From Megalonaias nervosa (Eukaryota; Mollusca; Bivalvia; Unionida; Unionidae), in the NCBI GenBank assembly GCA_016617855.1, contig JAECUM010009482.1, positions 1-64,000 on the forward strand: DNA of 64,000 nt, written 5' to 3'. Every line of letters starts with the position of its first letter. Within the stretch, counting starts at the first letter, position 1. Positions 27,675-41,500 of the stretch are shown piece after piece. Both the position numbers and the translations under genes were made by a program. The notes under the pieces are model-generated. The model searched no databases. It saw only the letters and a program-made list of their open reading frames with translations, and was not told where the DNA came from.

Positions 27675-30600
27675 TTTGACAAGCTAAAGAGATCATTCAG
27701 GCATTCATGCTTTTGAATTCTTTTTCACTGTTATCTTAATCTAACCAATTTTTGTACAGATTTCAATCTATCCTTTAAGCATTACTGATATAGTTTCCCA
27801 TGTATGTCAGGTTTCCCTGTAGTACAGTAAGCTTTATGTGATAAAGTTGGAATGATATTCCCAAACAGAAACCTATCAACACTAACAACTTCTTCTTTAC
27901 AAATACTGATTCTTTCACTTTGCTTTTTTTATGCCTTGCCACATATATTGAGGGATCATATAGTGTAATCCATGGCAATCTATCAGGTCATATCATGTTA
28001 ACTTGCCTTGCAAATCTGATTTCTGCTCAGTAACTTTTGAAGGACTTAATGGATTGAAACCAGTGTTATTATATGCTCATTTTGTTCTCCATTAACTTTA
28101 CATTGTCAGAATCATGCAGTATTTTACAACACTGAACACCTTTATACTGCATGACACATGTGTCTAAAAATAGTATAGTGTATTACAAACCATGTATACT
28201 GATGTAGTAGATGCTTTAGGTTCTAGTTTTAAATTATTAGATTTGTTTGTGGCTGAACTAAACCTTTGTCATTTATTTGAAAAAAGAGATGATAAAAGGA
28301 ATGATGTGGACAAGTTTGCTGAGTAACAAATGAAACTTTCAAACAAGCAAGTGGATGAATGTGATATTTGCAATGTCTGCTGTATTGAAAATACCATTCT
28401 GATCAGTGAAACAGTTATTGAGAAGAAATGATCTTAACTTTCCATAAATGGAATGGTGCAGACTATGACCACCGCTCTCGTGTATATAAAGCATACCAAG
28501 GCCAAGGACTATTGCATCTATCAGAGACATACTATTTTAGAAGTCAAGGTAATAAATTCAAGAAACAAAATGTAACTGAAGGTTTTGGTACAAAAGTAAG
28601 GGTCTCAGAGCCAATAAGCCAAGATGACAAAGAATTCTTATCTCCACTGGCTGCATGGACTGTCACACACCAGCTGCTTTGCAATTTTCTACATTAACTT
28701 TTTTGATACAATGTTTCAGACTTAGGCTAGCAATAGATGCCATACATAACTGGGGTCGCTACAAAGATCATGCAGGTGACAAGGCATATACATGTCTTCT
28801 TAGCTGATAATAAGAATGGCAAAAAATATACTTACATTTTGCATCTTGAATTTCCTCAAAATGTACTTTCTTAGTTCTGCAAATCTGAATTACATGAGCT
28901 ATGTCATGGGTTCTAAAATACACTGTGAAATTATGTGGTAATTTCAACTACATTTCCAACTGCAATCACATTCTCCTTACTGCACTCAAAATGAAATGAA
29001 CACAATATTCCACAGTGTATTTTTTTTAAATTTCAATTCAAAGAGTTCTTATTTTTCTCGCATTATGATTCCAAACATTCAATGACAGAACAGAAACACA
29101 TATGTAGCTGATTCAAGGTGCATCCCTCCCTGCTCAAATCACATGTACTTTGTGCAAAGTTAACACAGCTAATAAATCCAGTCTATCACAAGCAGAACTG
29201 AGTAGAATTGACACACTAACAAACCCAAAATCCATCCATTCCAGACCAGCTGGAAAAGTTGTTGCAATGTGCATTTATTCGCAATATGACTCTAAATTTA
29301 AATTTAAGCAGACCAAAACAACAGTTCCTTTGGAACATAATGTTAAGCTTACAAAAAGTCCAAAGGTCACTGGGTAGTGCTATGTGCACATTAATAATGT
29401 TATTTTGTACTGATGAATATACAGTGGGGCATTTATTTTGGAATACAGCATAAATTCAACAACTTTGTTTAATTTCCTGTAGTATATTTTTTATAATTAA
29501 GCCTTAGGAAGAATAAAACAATGAGTATATAATAAAATGGTTACTCCATGTAAATGGGCAAATATGAACTCGGTTTTTTTCTCTAATACTGGATGACTTT
29601 GGGAGTACAGTATTACTCTGAAAAACTCGATCATATTTACCCATACAAGTACAGTAACCCATAAGCGTGATGATTTGCATTAAGATCTTAGTCACTTCAG
29701 AGTCTTGCCATTTTCCAACAAAATTTTTAAGCACATTTGGTATACTCCATTAGATGTTGGAAGAGGAAGTGGGGACTACTGAAAGTGTAGCTATATGAGG
29801 TAATCATATTTACATGGTGTTAAAATATGGCTTCATTCTAATTTTGTCTACATTAGGGTTTCACAAAGACCAGGGAGTATATTGCCTGTCAAGGACCTAT
29901 TCCTGCAACCATTGATGATCACTGGAGATTGATCTGGGAACAAAATGTACGAGTTATCGTAATGCTAACACAATACAAAGAAGAAAATAGGGTGAGTCTT
30001 TTAGACAAGGTGTGGGTAATGCTACAGAAAATATTTGGTCGAGCTTACGTTCATGGAAAAGCAAGGTATAATGCCAGATTTTCAGGCAAAACTGGAATCA
30101 GTAGATTTGATAAGATCATAATCCAGGTTTTATCATATTTTTTAAAAGTCAAATATGGTAGGAATTACATGATTCATTTGATAAATGAAATCCAACAGAA
30201 CCAAGTTAACTTGAGTGTGGCCATAACCCTCATATTCATCAGATTTATAATGGACATTATGTGTAAATGTTAGACAGCATAGCCCTTTCTTGACTCAAAC
30301 CATGAATAAATCTGACAGCTAAATTAATGGCTTTAATCTCAATGCTGTTACAGAATTTTATAATTATATTCGATATGCCACATTGTCTTCAACTCAAATC
30401 TATATTTAGGAATGTAAGAAAACAGTCCTTCTTTTAAATCTGTGTTGGGTAGGAAAGTGCCAGAATGTGGATCAGATGTTTGAATCAGACTCGTGGCAAA
30501 ACTTCATATCTGATTCAAACTTCTAACCCTTGTGTGGAAATTTGCTATCCAACACTGATGCAAATCAATGTTTTTATTCAGTTATACTATTAACACTCTT

Positions 30601-32266
30601 CTACATTTCATACAAATAGGGTATTTTATGCCAGATCCTCTCTTAATGGATTTTAATAAGTCAAGAGTTTCCATTAAATGAAACATATTAGATAGGAACT
30701 TAATAAAGGAAATGGGATCCATGTCCTTGTCCATGCTTTATATCAAGGTGACTTATGGTGAAAGAACAATGTGTGTTTGAAGTATAATTAATAAGTATCA
30801 ACTTCTCCACTAGGTGTAATTCACTTGTTGTACATGTTCAATTCCACAGGATCACTAATTTTGAGTTTCATTTTAAATTTGAAAATTCACCAAACTCAGC
30901 AGGTAAACTGCACATACATGCAGTTACCATCTCTGAGAGGGATATTATTCTTGGCCTCTGTCTCTTGGGGTTCTGGGAAGGAGTCAAGGATCAAATATAC
31001 AAAAACTGCATTTACAATGACCTTTTTTGAAAACAAAATTAAGAAACTTAAAAAACTCATAATTACTGTGATGGATTGCAGTTGGTGATACTTACATCAG
31101 TGCCTGGAGGGGTCAGTAATAATATGAAAGATGTGTGGAATTTGCCATGGCAAGCCATGAAATTAGCTCTGGTTACAAAATTGCTTTGTGATTCTATCAT
31201 ATGAACTGCATCAACACAACTAACTCTCCGGATTTAGTTATTTGTGTCCATACTCAATCTAACAGACAGACCATATTAGTCTCTTCTGAGCTGTATGTTT
31301 ATGCACTCATGTAAGTTAAATATGCATCATTATCACTTTTACTCTGAATGTGTCACCAGACAGATCATTTAAAATAAGTTAAAATTTTAGTTTTCCATGG
31401 TTTCAGAGTACTGCTCTTGTTTCTATTTCATATGATGATAGGAACACAATTGTCTTGAACCCACTCAAATCATAGTTTCCCAGATAAATTAATTCAAAAT
31501 AGAACCATTAGATAGTTTTTCTGTATAACATGTACGAGTTCAAAAAGTTCTTCTTTGTTTTGTTTTCTTGCATTTCGTACAGATTGCTATATTATTTTTG
31601 TAAGTTTATCTCAAGTTGCACAGTTTATTATTTTAATTCATCTACAGGTGAAGTGCGAGCCATACATGCCACTAGAGCTTAAAGATCCAAAGCAGTATGG
31701 TGACCTTGTTGTCGAGTGCTTGACATATTCCTCGATGAATTCTTTTGAGTACAGGACCTTGAAAATAAGAGTGGTACATAATATTTCTGAGATTTACATG
31801 TGATTTTATTTTCTGTCATCCTATAAGAGCCACCCTTCTGAGAGTGCCATGCAGAATAAATGTCTATAAAATAGTGGATTCTCTCATCATCCTGGTGTCA
31901 TGATCATCTCTAATATTTTCAGGCAAACTTAATATAAGAAAGGCAAGGTTTATTATATTAACAAGTTCTAGTTTACAACAAAGGCTTTGCAATAAACTTA
32001 ACCTTTACCCTTATGTTAGCGTAGACTCAACTTTATATTCTCCTTCTAATAACTATAAAAATGTGTATTATCTCTATATAGTTTTATCTGGAATCTGTTA
32101 GAAGGATTGATGCTTCCTTGTTGAGTTCTTGCTAACAATATTTTAATGCCATGGTGTAATTTCTAAATCCCACTCAGATACATGTGATTTATTATTTTTT
32201 CTCATTTCTTAGTATACAAGTTCCTGAAACAAAATGATGCATTATTATTAGTAGCAGTATTATGTA

Positions 32267-32346
<80 letters not shown>

Positions 32347-35300
32347 TAGATATATATAGATATATAACACCAGTCAATGTGATAGATTCTATTAGGCTAC
32401 TTCCAGGGTAGTGACTCATGGCAATTAGTTTGTTGGTGTTCGGTCATTGAGGTCAGATTTTCATGCCATTTTGGCTCCATAGCAGTATAACATCTTGTGT
32501 TAATGCCTGTTTGGGATTGAAACACCATTCGAACAAAAGGAAGTCATTTTGATCTATATTTCTTGCTTTATTGGGTTTGGTTAAATTTTGTGCTTAAACG
32601 TTTACCTTAAGCTTGCATATATGGCTGCTTCATGCAGTTTCATGTGTTGAGCGTCTTAATGAATATACAATCTGTATCAAAAATATGTCTCTGATCTATA
32701 TCTTATGCTGTAATGTGTTGAAGGTGACTTATTTGAGCATGGATACGGGGATGTTCAGCGTCATGTGTTAATTTGTCTTGGTCGGAACAACACTTTCCTA
32801 TCAAAAAGAGGCCACTTTGACCTTTATTTTCACCTCATTGATTTCAGGAAAGTTTTATGTTTAAATTGATTTCCTGTATATTTGATTTGGTGGTAACTCT
32901 TTAGCAGTAAATCCTTTTACTAAAATTAGCTCTAAATATAGCCTTTCGTCCATCATGCATCATTCATTATTTATCCATCAACACTTATTTCTGAACTGTC
33001 TGAGTTAAGATTTCAATCAGATGTGGTATGGAAGCTTATATCATGCAGGCCTATGGCAATTTTGATTATGTATATATTAATGTGGGGAGCTAAGCATCAG
33101 ATTTGCCAAGCATCCAGGGAATGCTTTAGAGGCCATATTTCTGATCAGAATCAATTATTGTCTGATATTATTAGATAATTTGTATGAAAGCATATGTTAT
33201 AAAATATCAGAGGAGCTTATATCTTCAAGACTCCAAAATTAATGGGTTTGATTATGAGTAGGTTCAATGCATATTAAATGAGATGATCTTGCATATGACT
33301 GGCTGGATTTATGAACACTTTAGAGCCCATATTTGATACCAGGTTTGGTATTTAAACTTATATTATTAAGATCTTGGATGAGTCAGATTATGAGCAACAT
33401 CTACACAATTATTAGTCATGTGATCTTGCATCTGACTCTTTGAGCATGTGAAAAACAGAGACCATACATCTGAGATATTTTATCAGATCTGATATTTCAA
33501 CTTATAACATCAAGACCATGGATGAATTCAGCTATGAGTGACCATCAGTGCATTATAATAGAACGATCTTGAATCAAATTAACTAAACTTAAGAACACTC
33601 CAGAGGCCATATTTCTGTTCAGATTTGGTAAGCATGTATCATGAAGAATTCGATCAGTGACATCCACACATAATTAGATGATCTAGAATATGACTCTGAT
33701 TGGTTGCATGAGTTTGTGAATAATACGGAGACAGTGTTTCTAATCAGATTTTGATCAAACCTGGAATGTAAGCTTGCATCATCAAGACCTTGGATAAGTT
33801 CAGTTATGAGATCCATGTTTATTAATGAGGTGGTGTCATGTCTTATTTGCTGAGTTTGTGAATACTCCAGAGAACGTATTTCTGGACAGATTTTAATCAA
33901 AACTTAGTATGCAAGCTAATGTATGATCACAGCTGAGCTTGATGAGATTTGAGATCCACACATATTAATGAATGATCCAGACTGATCAGATGGGGGAAAT
34001 CAAACTTGCAACCTCCTGGTCATGAATCTAGTGCCTTAGCAAAAACTTAAAATTAAGTTGTTACAACTTCCTTGAATGGGGATCTTTGTGGTTTCCAACT
34101 TTTTACTCAAAGGACAGGGCTGCAGAGGGGTAAAAATATAACCAGTAAAATCATACTAACATAAGTGTATGCACTTTAAGGGTATGTCTGTGATCAATTT
34201 CTAGTTATATATTTGCACCTAGTTCCAAGCAAATGATGAGACCAGGGGACGTTGCTAACTCTGTAAATGTCTTTTCCTTGTTAGGCCAAGAAAGTTGACA
34301 TATACAAACATATGTAAAACCAATGTGCTCCAAGTTTTTCTATGACCCCTGAAGTTTCAGCAGGTAACTGTCAACTACTCAGGTAGGTGGTAGTTGGCCT
34401 ATTTGGGCTTTTTGTTTAATGCTGGTTTATTTTTAAATATTTTTTAAACTAATGTATCATATGGTAAGCACAGAGAAAAAACTTGGTACATCTTACATCT
34501 TCTTTTTGTCTATTACAGAATTTTAATGCCTTGATTTTTTCATGACAGGGAGAAAAGGAACGAACAGTCAAACATTTTCATTTCCTAAGCTGGCGTGACT
34601 ACTCAGCCAATGTTCAGTTTGATACGATGATCGATTTCATCAAAACAGTTCGCAAGTTTATACAACCACCTGACAAGGAAGGACCAATGATTATTCACTG
34701 CAGGTGAATAGCATAAAAGTCAGTTATTGATATTAAAGCATATTAGGAATGAAATCTTTAACTGAAAATCCCTCAAGATTAATTTAATTTTAAATGCTGT
34801 TCAGTTTGTATATGTATCTAAGGGAAACCATGTATGGTTTGAATCATATTCATACCAGTATTACCAATCCATCTGGGGTAGCCCAGCAGGTTAAAGACAG
34901 TATTCAGTTGTGCAACACTGTAAAGAAACCACAAATTTCTAATTGAATCATGGAGATTGGGGTGGCAGGTCTCTAATACCCTACAAAAGCTAGAGTGTTG
35001 TCAGCAGAGTTATATAATCCTAATGACTTACGATTATAACAGTATATACTTGCAATATAGCAGTAACTACTTGATGTCAGAAGTACAATGTTTTGCTGAT
35101 TTATCCAGGGAGCTAACTTTTCCCGATCATGGACAGCATAAATCTTCTGACTGTAAATTGCATCAGCTTTTGAGTTATTTGAGCCACTGTGTATTTGGTG
35201 CTTCCAATGCTACCTATGATATATCATTGGTCACTAATTGCCTTGCGACTATTGAATATTCATGGCAGCTTATTAACAGTGCAGATGTATTATTAGACGA

Positions 35301-35486
35301 TAAGCTTGAAAAATACTTTTGCTAAATACACAGTCAGCTCAAATAACTCAAAAGCTGATTTATATATATTTGATATATGGCTAAGCAATGCTATACAGCC
35401 TCTTCTCCTCTGCTTATATCAATGTATCAATGACTATCTTAAGCAAATGTAATCCTTAAATTGAAACTGAATAACTCACAAGGAAA

Positions 35487-35545
<59 letters not shown>

Positions 35546-38500
35546 TCTGTGCACTTTATCTATGATATACCACAAGTTGTATATATTTCATCAAAAGGAA
35601 ACATAAGGTTATTAAAGGCATGTTATGTTTTATGTATCAAACATTTTTAAGACTATTAATAGGACCCCAGATACTGTATGGATTAGAATGATAAGACATA
35701 AGCTTCACTTTTTTCAGCAGTCAACATTAAAGTTCCTCAGTAAGATAGAAGTATACAGGAAAAATAGATGATCATAATTCACAGTATAATACAAAGAAAA
35801 ATAAAAATTACGTTTAAGCTGGAAAGTAAATGACACAAAAACAGCAACTGAATATTTATCTCTACTTAATGTGATGTACAACTTGTTGGATAATCTGTGC
35901 CTGATTGAACCTTTTGAATGTTCCAGTCTGTTTTGGTACAATCCCATACAGTCAGTGTTTTGTTCACAGATAAGCATACCACCATTGCAACTCATAAGTT
36001 TCTTACATACAGTAATTTGTATAGTACCTTTTATTCAGAAGCTGATGTTACTCAATACATCTCTGTAAAATGTTTCAAATTTCTGGATGAAGAAAACAGA
36101 TTAAAATGTAAAAATGTATAATCCAGTACCAAATCCTACTGCAGTGTATGTATAATCCAGTACCAAATCTTATCGCAGTGTATGTAAATTTGAATCGAGG
36201 TCATATTGTCACATCTCAGTGATGCTCAAAATGGCAAGCTAAGTTTGGTGACCCTCACTTTTATATTTTTGACAAACATATTATATTACAACTTTTAATT
36301 TGTTTCTGTTGGAGCAAATTCTTGATGTATATAATTCAAATAGTCTACAGCCTCAAAGGTTTTGCCAGTCAAATATGGGTGGGGTGGGATGATGGGTTTG
36401 ATGTTGGTAAATACATCGATTAATCGACACAAGATCTATGACACCTTTTTTCTGCATAATTTGTCATTTTTACTTTATTATGATAAAATGGGAGACAATT
36501 TTTTTATATATTACAAGGACATTGATATACATGAAGGCTTTGTAATTGGACTGTGTGACTTGCTTAGGTGAAGTAATTGGATTTCAACACTATCACAATA
36601 TTTGTGTCAATGGAGAATAATTATTGGGATAAAATCATACATCCCATATGACTTTGGTAATTTTACTCCTCAACAGCTTTTATTGAAAATTAGATTACAT
36701 TAAGAAAAAAAAGATATTTACTTCATCCATTCAGTGCTGGAGTTGGGCGTACAGAAACATACATCACTCTTGACTATGTCATTCAGCACATTGATAAATA
36801 TGGGCCTGAATCCACTGTGGACATCTTCAACTTTGTCCTGAAGTTGAGAGAGAACAGAACCACAATGGTACAGACAGAGGTTAGTATTATTTGCCATATT
36901 GCTCCTAATTTTTCTGTATCAACTATAATTGTTTTCAATTCTTTGTAATATGAAACTTGATGTTCCTTTTCACTCTAAGAAATTTATGATTATAACCCTC
37001 AGTGGATTCAGGAATGTAGAATCAGGTTAGTCCATCATCCTGCAAATCATGAGAGACAAAGATGGAGGTAGTCTGTTTACCCTGGGATGTGTCTCATAAT
37101 ATAGTTTGTCACTGAAGATCTTGGACACTTTAGCTCATTTATCCCCTCATGATGTGTGTATGTGTGATGAGGTAGTACCATACTTCCAAGCTCTGTAACA
37201 TCAACATCATTTATAATACACCAAAGCTGATGGTATTACTGGTAAACAGAAACATGTTGTTTGGCAAAGAAGCCAAATAAGGTAGAGATTCCACTCATAT
37301 TGAAAAATACAGTGGAAAAAGCATAATTTTTGACACCCAATTATTTTAAAGCTGAAAAAGACCAGTTTTGAAACTGGAATTTGTTGATTTGAAGCAGACT
37401 TGTCTGAACTGCACACTGACAGATGAACCTTTGCATAAAGTATGACAAGTTTGAGGTTTGGAGCAAAATAGAGGTAGGACAAAAAAACTGTGGCTCCATT
37501 AAGCAAAAAGAAGCCCAGTTTCCAACCTTCTGCAGAGATGGGCAAAATAGGTCATCAGAATATCAGAAACAACTTCTGGCAGAATGAAAATCTCATGGAA
37601 ACAGATGTGTTTGGTTGCATCTGAAAGTAACAAGAAAAAACATTTTCTACCCCAGTTTCCACTGAAATTAAAATAATCACCAGAGCATAAATTAAAAGAA
37701 TGTAGTTTATGAGAATTTAACTTTTTATTTGAAGAATTTTTCCCTTTCTGCCTTGTTTTTTTATGCATTTTGTTTATATCTAAACTTACCCAGCACTAAG
37801 TAAGGGTGATGTGGTGTTAAATCGTATTCATATATATTTTGCACATACAATGATTGCTTTCTGTGTTGTGCCATAATACAGATCATGTTTAGTATTTTTT
37901 TATATAATATGTATCACAGTATAGCCACATACATAAATTGTAAAAAATACACAACCATGACCATGTTTCCAAAATAAGCATGGCATGTATCATTGCATAT
38001 ATCCATGATCAGATTTGCCAAAATTCCAGAATGAAGGAACAGAAGTATTTTTTCTTTTTTTCAATTGTTAGCTAGATATTAATCAAACACTCATATAATT
38101 TAAACATATATTTATTATCATATTCAGAAATAACATTAGTTCAGTAGAGCATCAGACTCGTACTCCAATTGTGACAGGTTTGATACCCATCCAGACGAGT
38201 CGATGTTGACTGCCTCTGTGTGTCCTAGGGGTAGGCACTATCTCCAATTGTTGCATCATGATATAGCCTGTAATGTGTTAAATGTACCATTTAAAACAAC
38301 ACAAAAATTATGTTCTGTATAGTTAGATGCACCATGCATATTGCCACAATGGAGAAGGTATCTCTATGTAAGACTCCAACAGATGAGGTATCTTGTTTTC
38401 ACGGAGTACAGTTTTGTATGTGTACTTTACATGTCTCATTTGTTAATGTCATCCACTCAAGACAAAATTAGCAACAGTTACTCTGCATAAATAGTAAACA

Positions 38501-41500
38501 GTCCTGCTGAGTACCCATGTAAAACTATGGGGAGGGGGGCAGTTTATATAATAGATCATTATGGAGACAACTAAAAGGAAATGTGGTCACAAATAAGCAA
38601 CCACAGTTTCAGAGTAGATGAGAATAGCTAGGGTGAAGCTATGTTAAATCCTTTGAAGACAGTTTGAAAGAGTCCATTAGGTTAATTTGAACAGCTAAAG
38701 TGGAGCAGCTCAGTTTGTTTGAAATTGTGTAAATCAGGGAGATGCATGTTGAAGAACAAAAGTTGGTTCATATCATTACCTAGAAAACGGGTGCAATTCC
38801 ATTTTGAAAACAGAATGTCAAAATGTACCCATGATTCTGGAAAGGATGAGCCATCTGCAAAGTGAGTCACGCCTAGAGTTTGACTTTGTAAAGTGCAACA
38901 TCAAGGGGGAGCATTTCATTGTTTGCAAACACTGCAAATACCATATCAACATCAGTCATTCTGGAGTGTATGACATAGCAGCACCACTAAGCATATTTGA
39001 CACTCCCAGTCACAGCAATACAGATGGAGGAAGATTATTTTCTGTACTGAAAAGAATTAACAAGATTTTCAGGGAAAGTTTAGAACAACAATATCATCCA
39101 GTCTCTAATGAGTGTAAAAATGAACACTGCATCTAAAAGAGAAAATATTCCACTGTCCAGTGGATTCAAAGACATAAATTCAAATTTTTTTCTTTCTAGT
39201 ATATATGTCTGGTTGAGCTTATGTGAGTGTTGGTACATGCATATATTTGTGCAGTGCTTGTATTCAAATGTGCTAAATCAACCAGCTATGTTTGGTTTGT
39301 ATGTGTATTAAATTCTTCAATGGAAATTTCTATTATTTTTTTTTACAATCATATTTGAATTTCCATTATAATGAAATGATAAGTCTCAATTGGACAATTT
39401 CACTTTTTAGTTCATATGCATTGACCCATCATGGGACCTCAAAACACACACAATAATAATAAATAATGGTCTGAGTCTCCAGAACTATCCAAGTGTTTGG
39501 TAATACATCAGGTATGGGTGGTAGATTTTGATGCTCAAGCATTTCCTCCTCCTCTTACCTGCTTTCCTAATAATAATGTAAAGGGCATTTTTAGTTGTGA
39601 TTCTCTGACAATATTGACCTGATCACATTACTGCCTTTCTCCCCCACCCTTGCCCACAAATGCTCAGTCTTAAATGGGTTACATACCATATACCATTAGT
39701 CACCTAGCGAGAACAAGGGGAGTTAACCAGTTAATCTTTTTCTATATGATATCTAGACAGAAAATGTCATTGATTGTGGTCTTTTCAGTTCCAAGGTCCA
39801 GATTGTAATAATCAACATAATTAATAGATGACGACAATTCCAAAGCAATCCATCTATGTTTGTTCTCAAGGGCAATGTTTCTGTTACAATAAGCTAATGG
39901 CAGCATATGTCCTGTTCAAACTGGCTTCTCCTCCATTTATCAGGAAAGTTTTGTGCATATACTCTTGAATCTCCTTATCTCTTTGACTACCTAGATCTCT
40001 TCTTTCTTTGGGCATAGATTATTTTGAGCATACAATTCACCAGTAATTAGTGTTTTATATAAGCTGAAAGGAAAATGAAGGAAAGTATTACATGACATGT
40101 ATAATAAGAGGCCACAGTAGCAAGCTTACATAAAAGTACGATATTATTTACTGTACAGTTGGATGTTCTTGATATTGAATATATATATATGTTATGATGG
40201 AATTTACTAATGTAATAAGCACTTTATAAAAATTAGTGTTATGAAGTAAACTTGTTATACAGTTCTTCAGGGCTGGCGCAAGCTATGTACAAACAGTGTA
40301 CTTGCACAGGGAGCTGTTTTCAGAGGGGTGACAAATTAGAGAAGAAAAGGGGCACAAAAATCAGACAAGTGAGATAAAATGAAAAAAAAATCTTTGTTTT
40401 TTACATCATATTAAAATCTTTTTATTTGGTCATAACTTATATACATTTCTAATGAGCTTTCTTATGAACAAGTATTTCAGTGATGGGGGGGAGAGCCAAA
40501 TGTCTGATTCATTGTTTTGCACAGGGTGCCATATTGCCTTATAAAGCCCTGAGTTAGCATTCACATGTTTAAAAATTAAAGGAATATACAAACACATAAT
40601 CAGCAAATCTCAGCCTCAGAATGAAATATTAATTATGATGTTCATGACTTGCTCTCTGATTGTGAATGTGCTGTATTTAAAGCTAAAGGATAAAAAATGC
40701 AGAAATGGTGATGAGGGTATTTTTTTTTTGCAAAAATATGTACATGGAATAAGCTTTAATTTTCTGTTATTGATTTTATGAAGCAGTTAATATTTGACAT
40801 AAAAATATTGATTTTTTATCTTCAAGTGCCTGCTTGTAGAGTCAACACTTTTTTCCTGGAATCTCCTCACTATTTACTATTACATCTTCAAATTGAATGC
40901 TGAGGAATAAAACACAGAATGATGCTGCATATCAATAGTTATAGTTACTTTTAAATATGTAAGTGATACCTACCAGTATTAAGATTGTTTTGTATCAAGC
41001 TGGAAAAAAATTATTACATATTACCATCTTTAATCTTCACTCTTGTCAAATAAAGCAAAATCCTTGATGAGAATCTAACTTGGTTCATCTGCAGCTGTGC
41101 GTATATTCTTTTCCATTGGACCACAAGACTGCTGAGATATAAATTTTGGTTTTATAAGCTATATACATCTTATTTTCTCTGTATCAGCCACTGAGATTTT
41201 CTTTCTATAAATATTTCTGATGCCTGTTAAAACTATACTATAACGTATGGTTCGTACATTTGTAAATCAATTTAAATTCTCTTTATATCGTGTGTTGTTT
41301 CACTGTCAGTGATAGATATAGCAAATATAGAACTGGACCCTAGCGTATGCACCATTTGTGGCGCAGAAACTGTTACCAAGCTATTGTTACTTCATATGGA
41401 GTTAGAGATAAAATGTACCCTTATATACATCTATTCATTTTTGTCTACATGTACACATCAACCACTTTCTATGACTAGGTTATTTCCATAATTAACAACA

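Noticed and set aside
34549..34703. Calling the phosphatase catalytically dead
   Set aside because: Cys390, Arg396, Asp356 and the Q-loop Gln are all present. The loop changes are unusual but do not prove loss of activity.
37207..37768. Two overlapping minus-strand frames, 112 and 89 codons
   Set aside because: Phe/Leu/Cys-rich, overlapping each other, with no recognisable domain or splice sites. The 'cccagcactaagtaagggtg' nearby looks like an interspersed repeat end.
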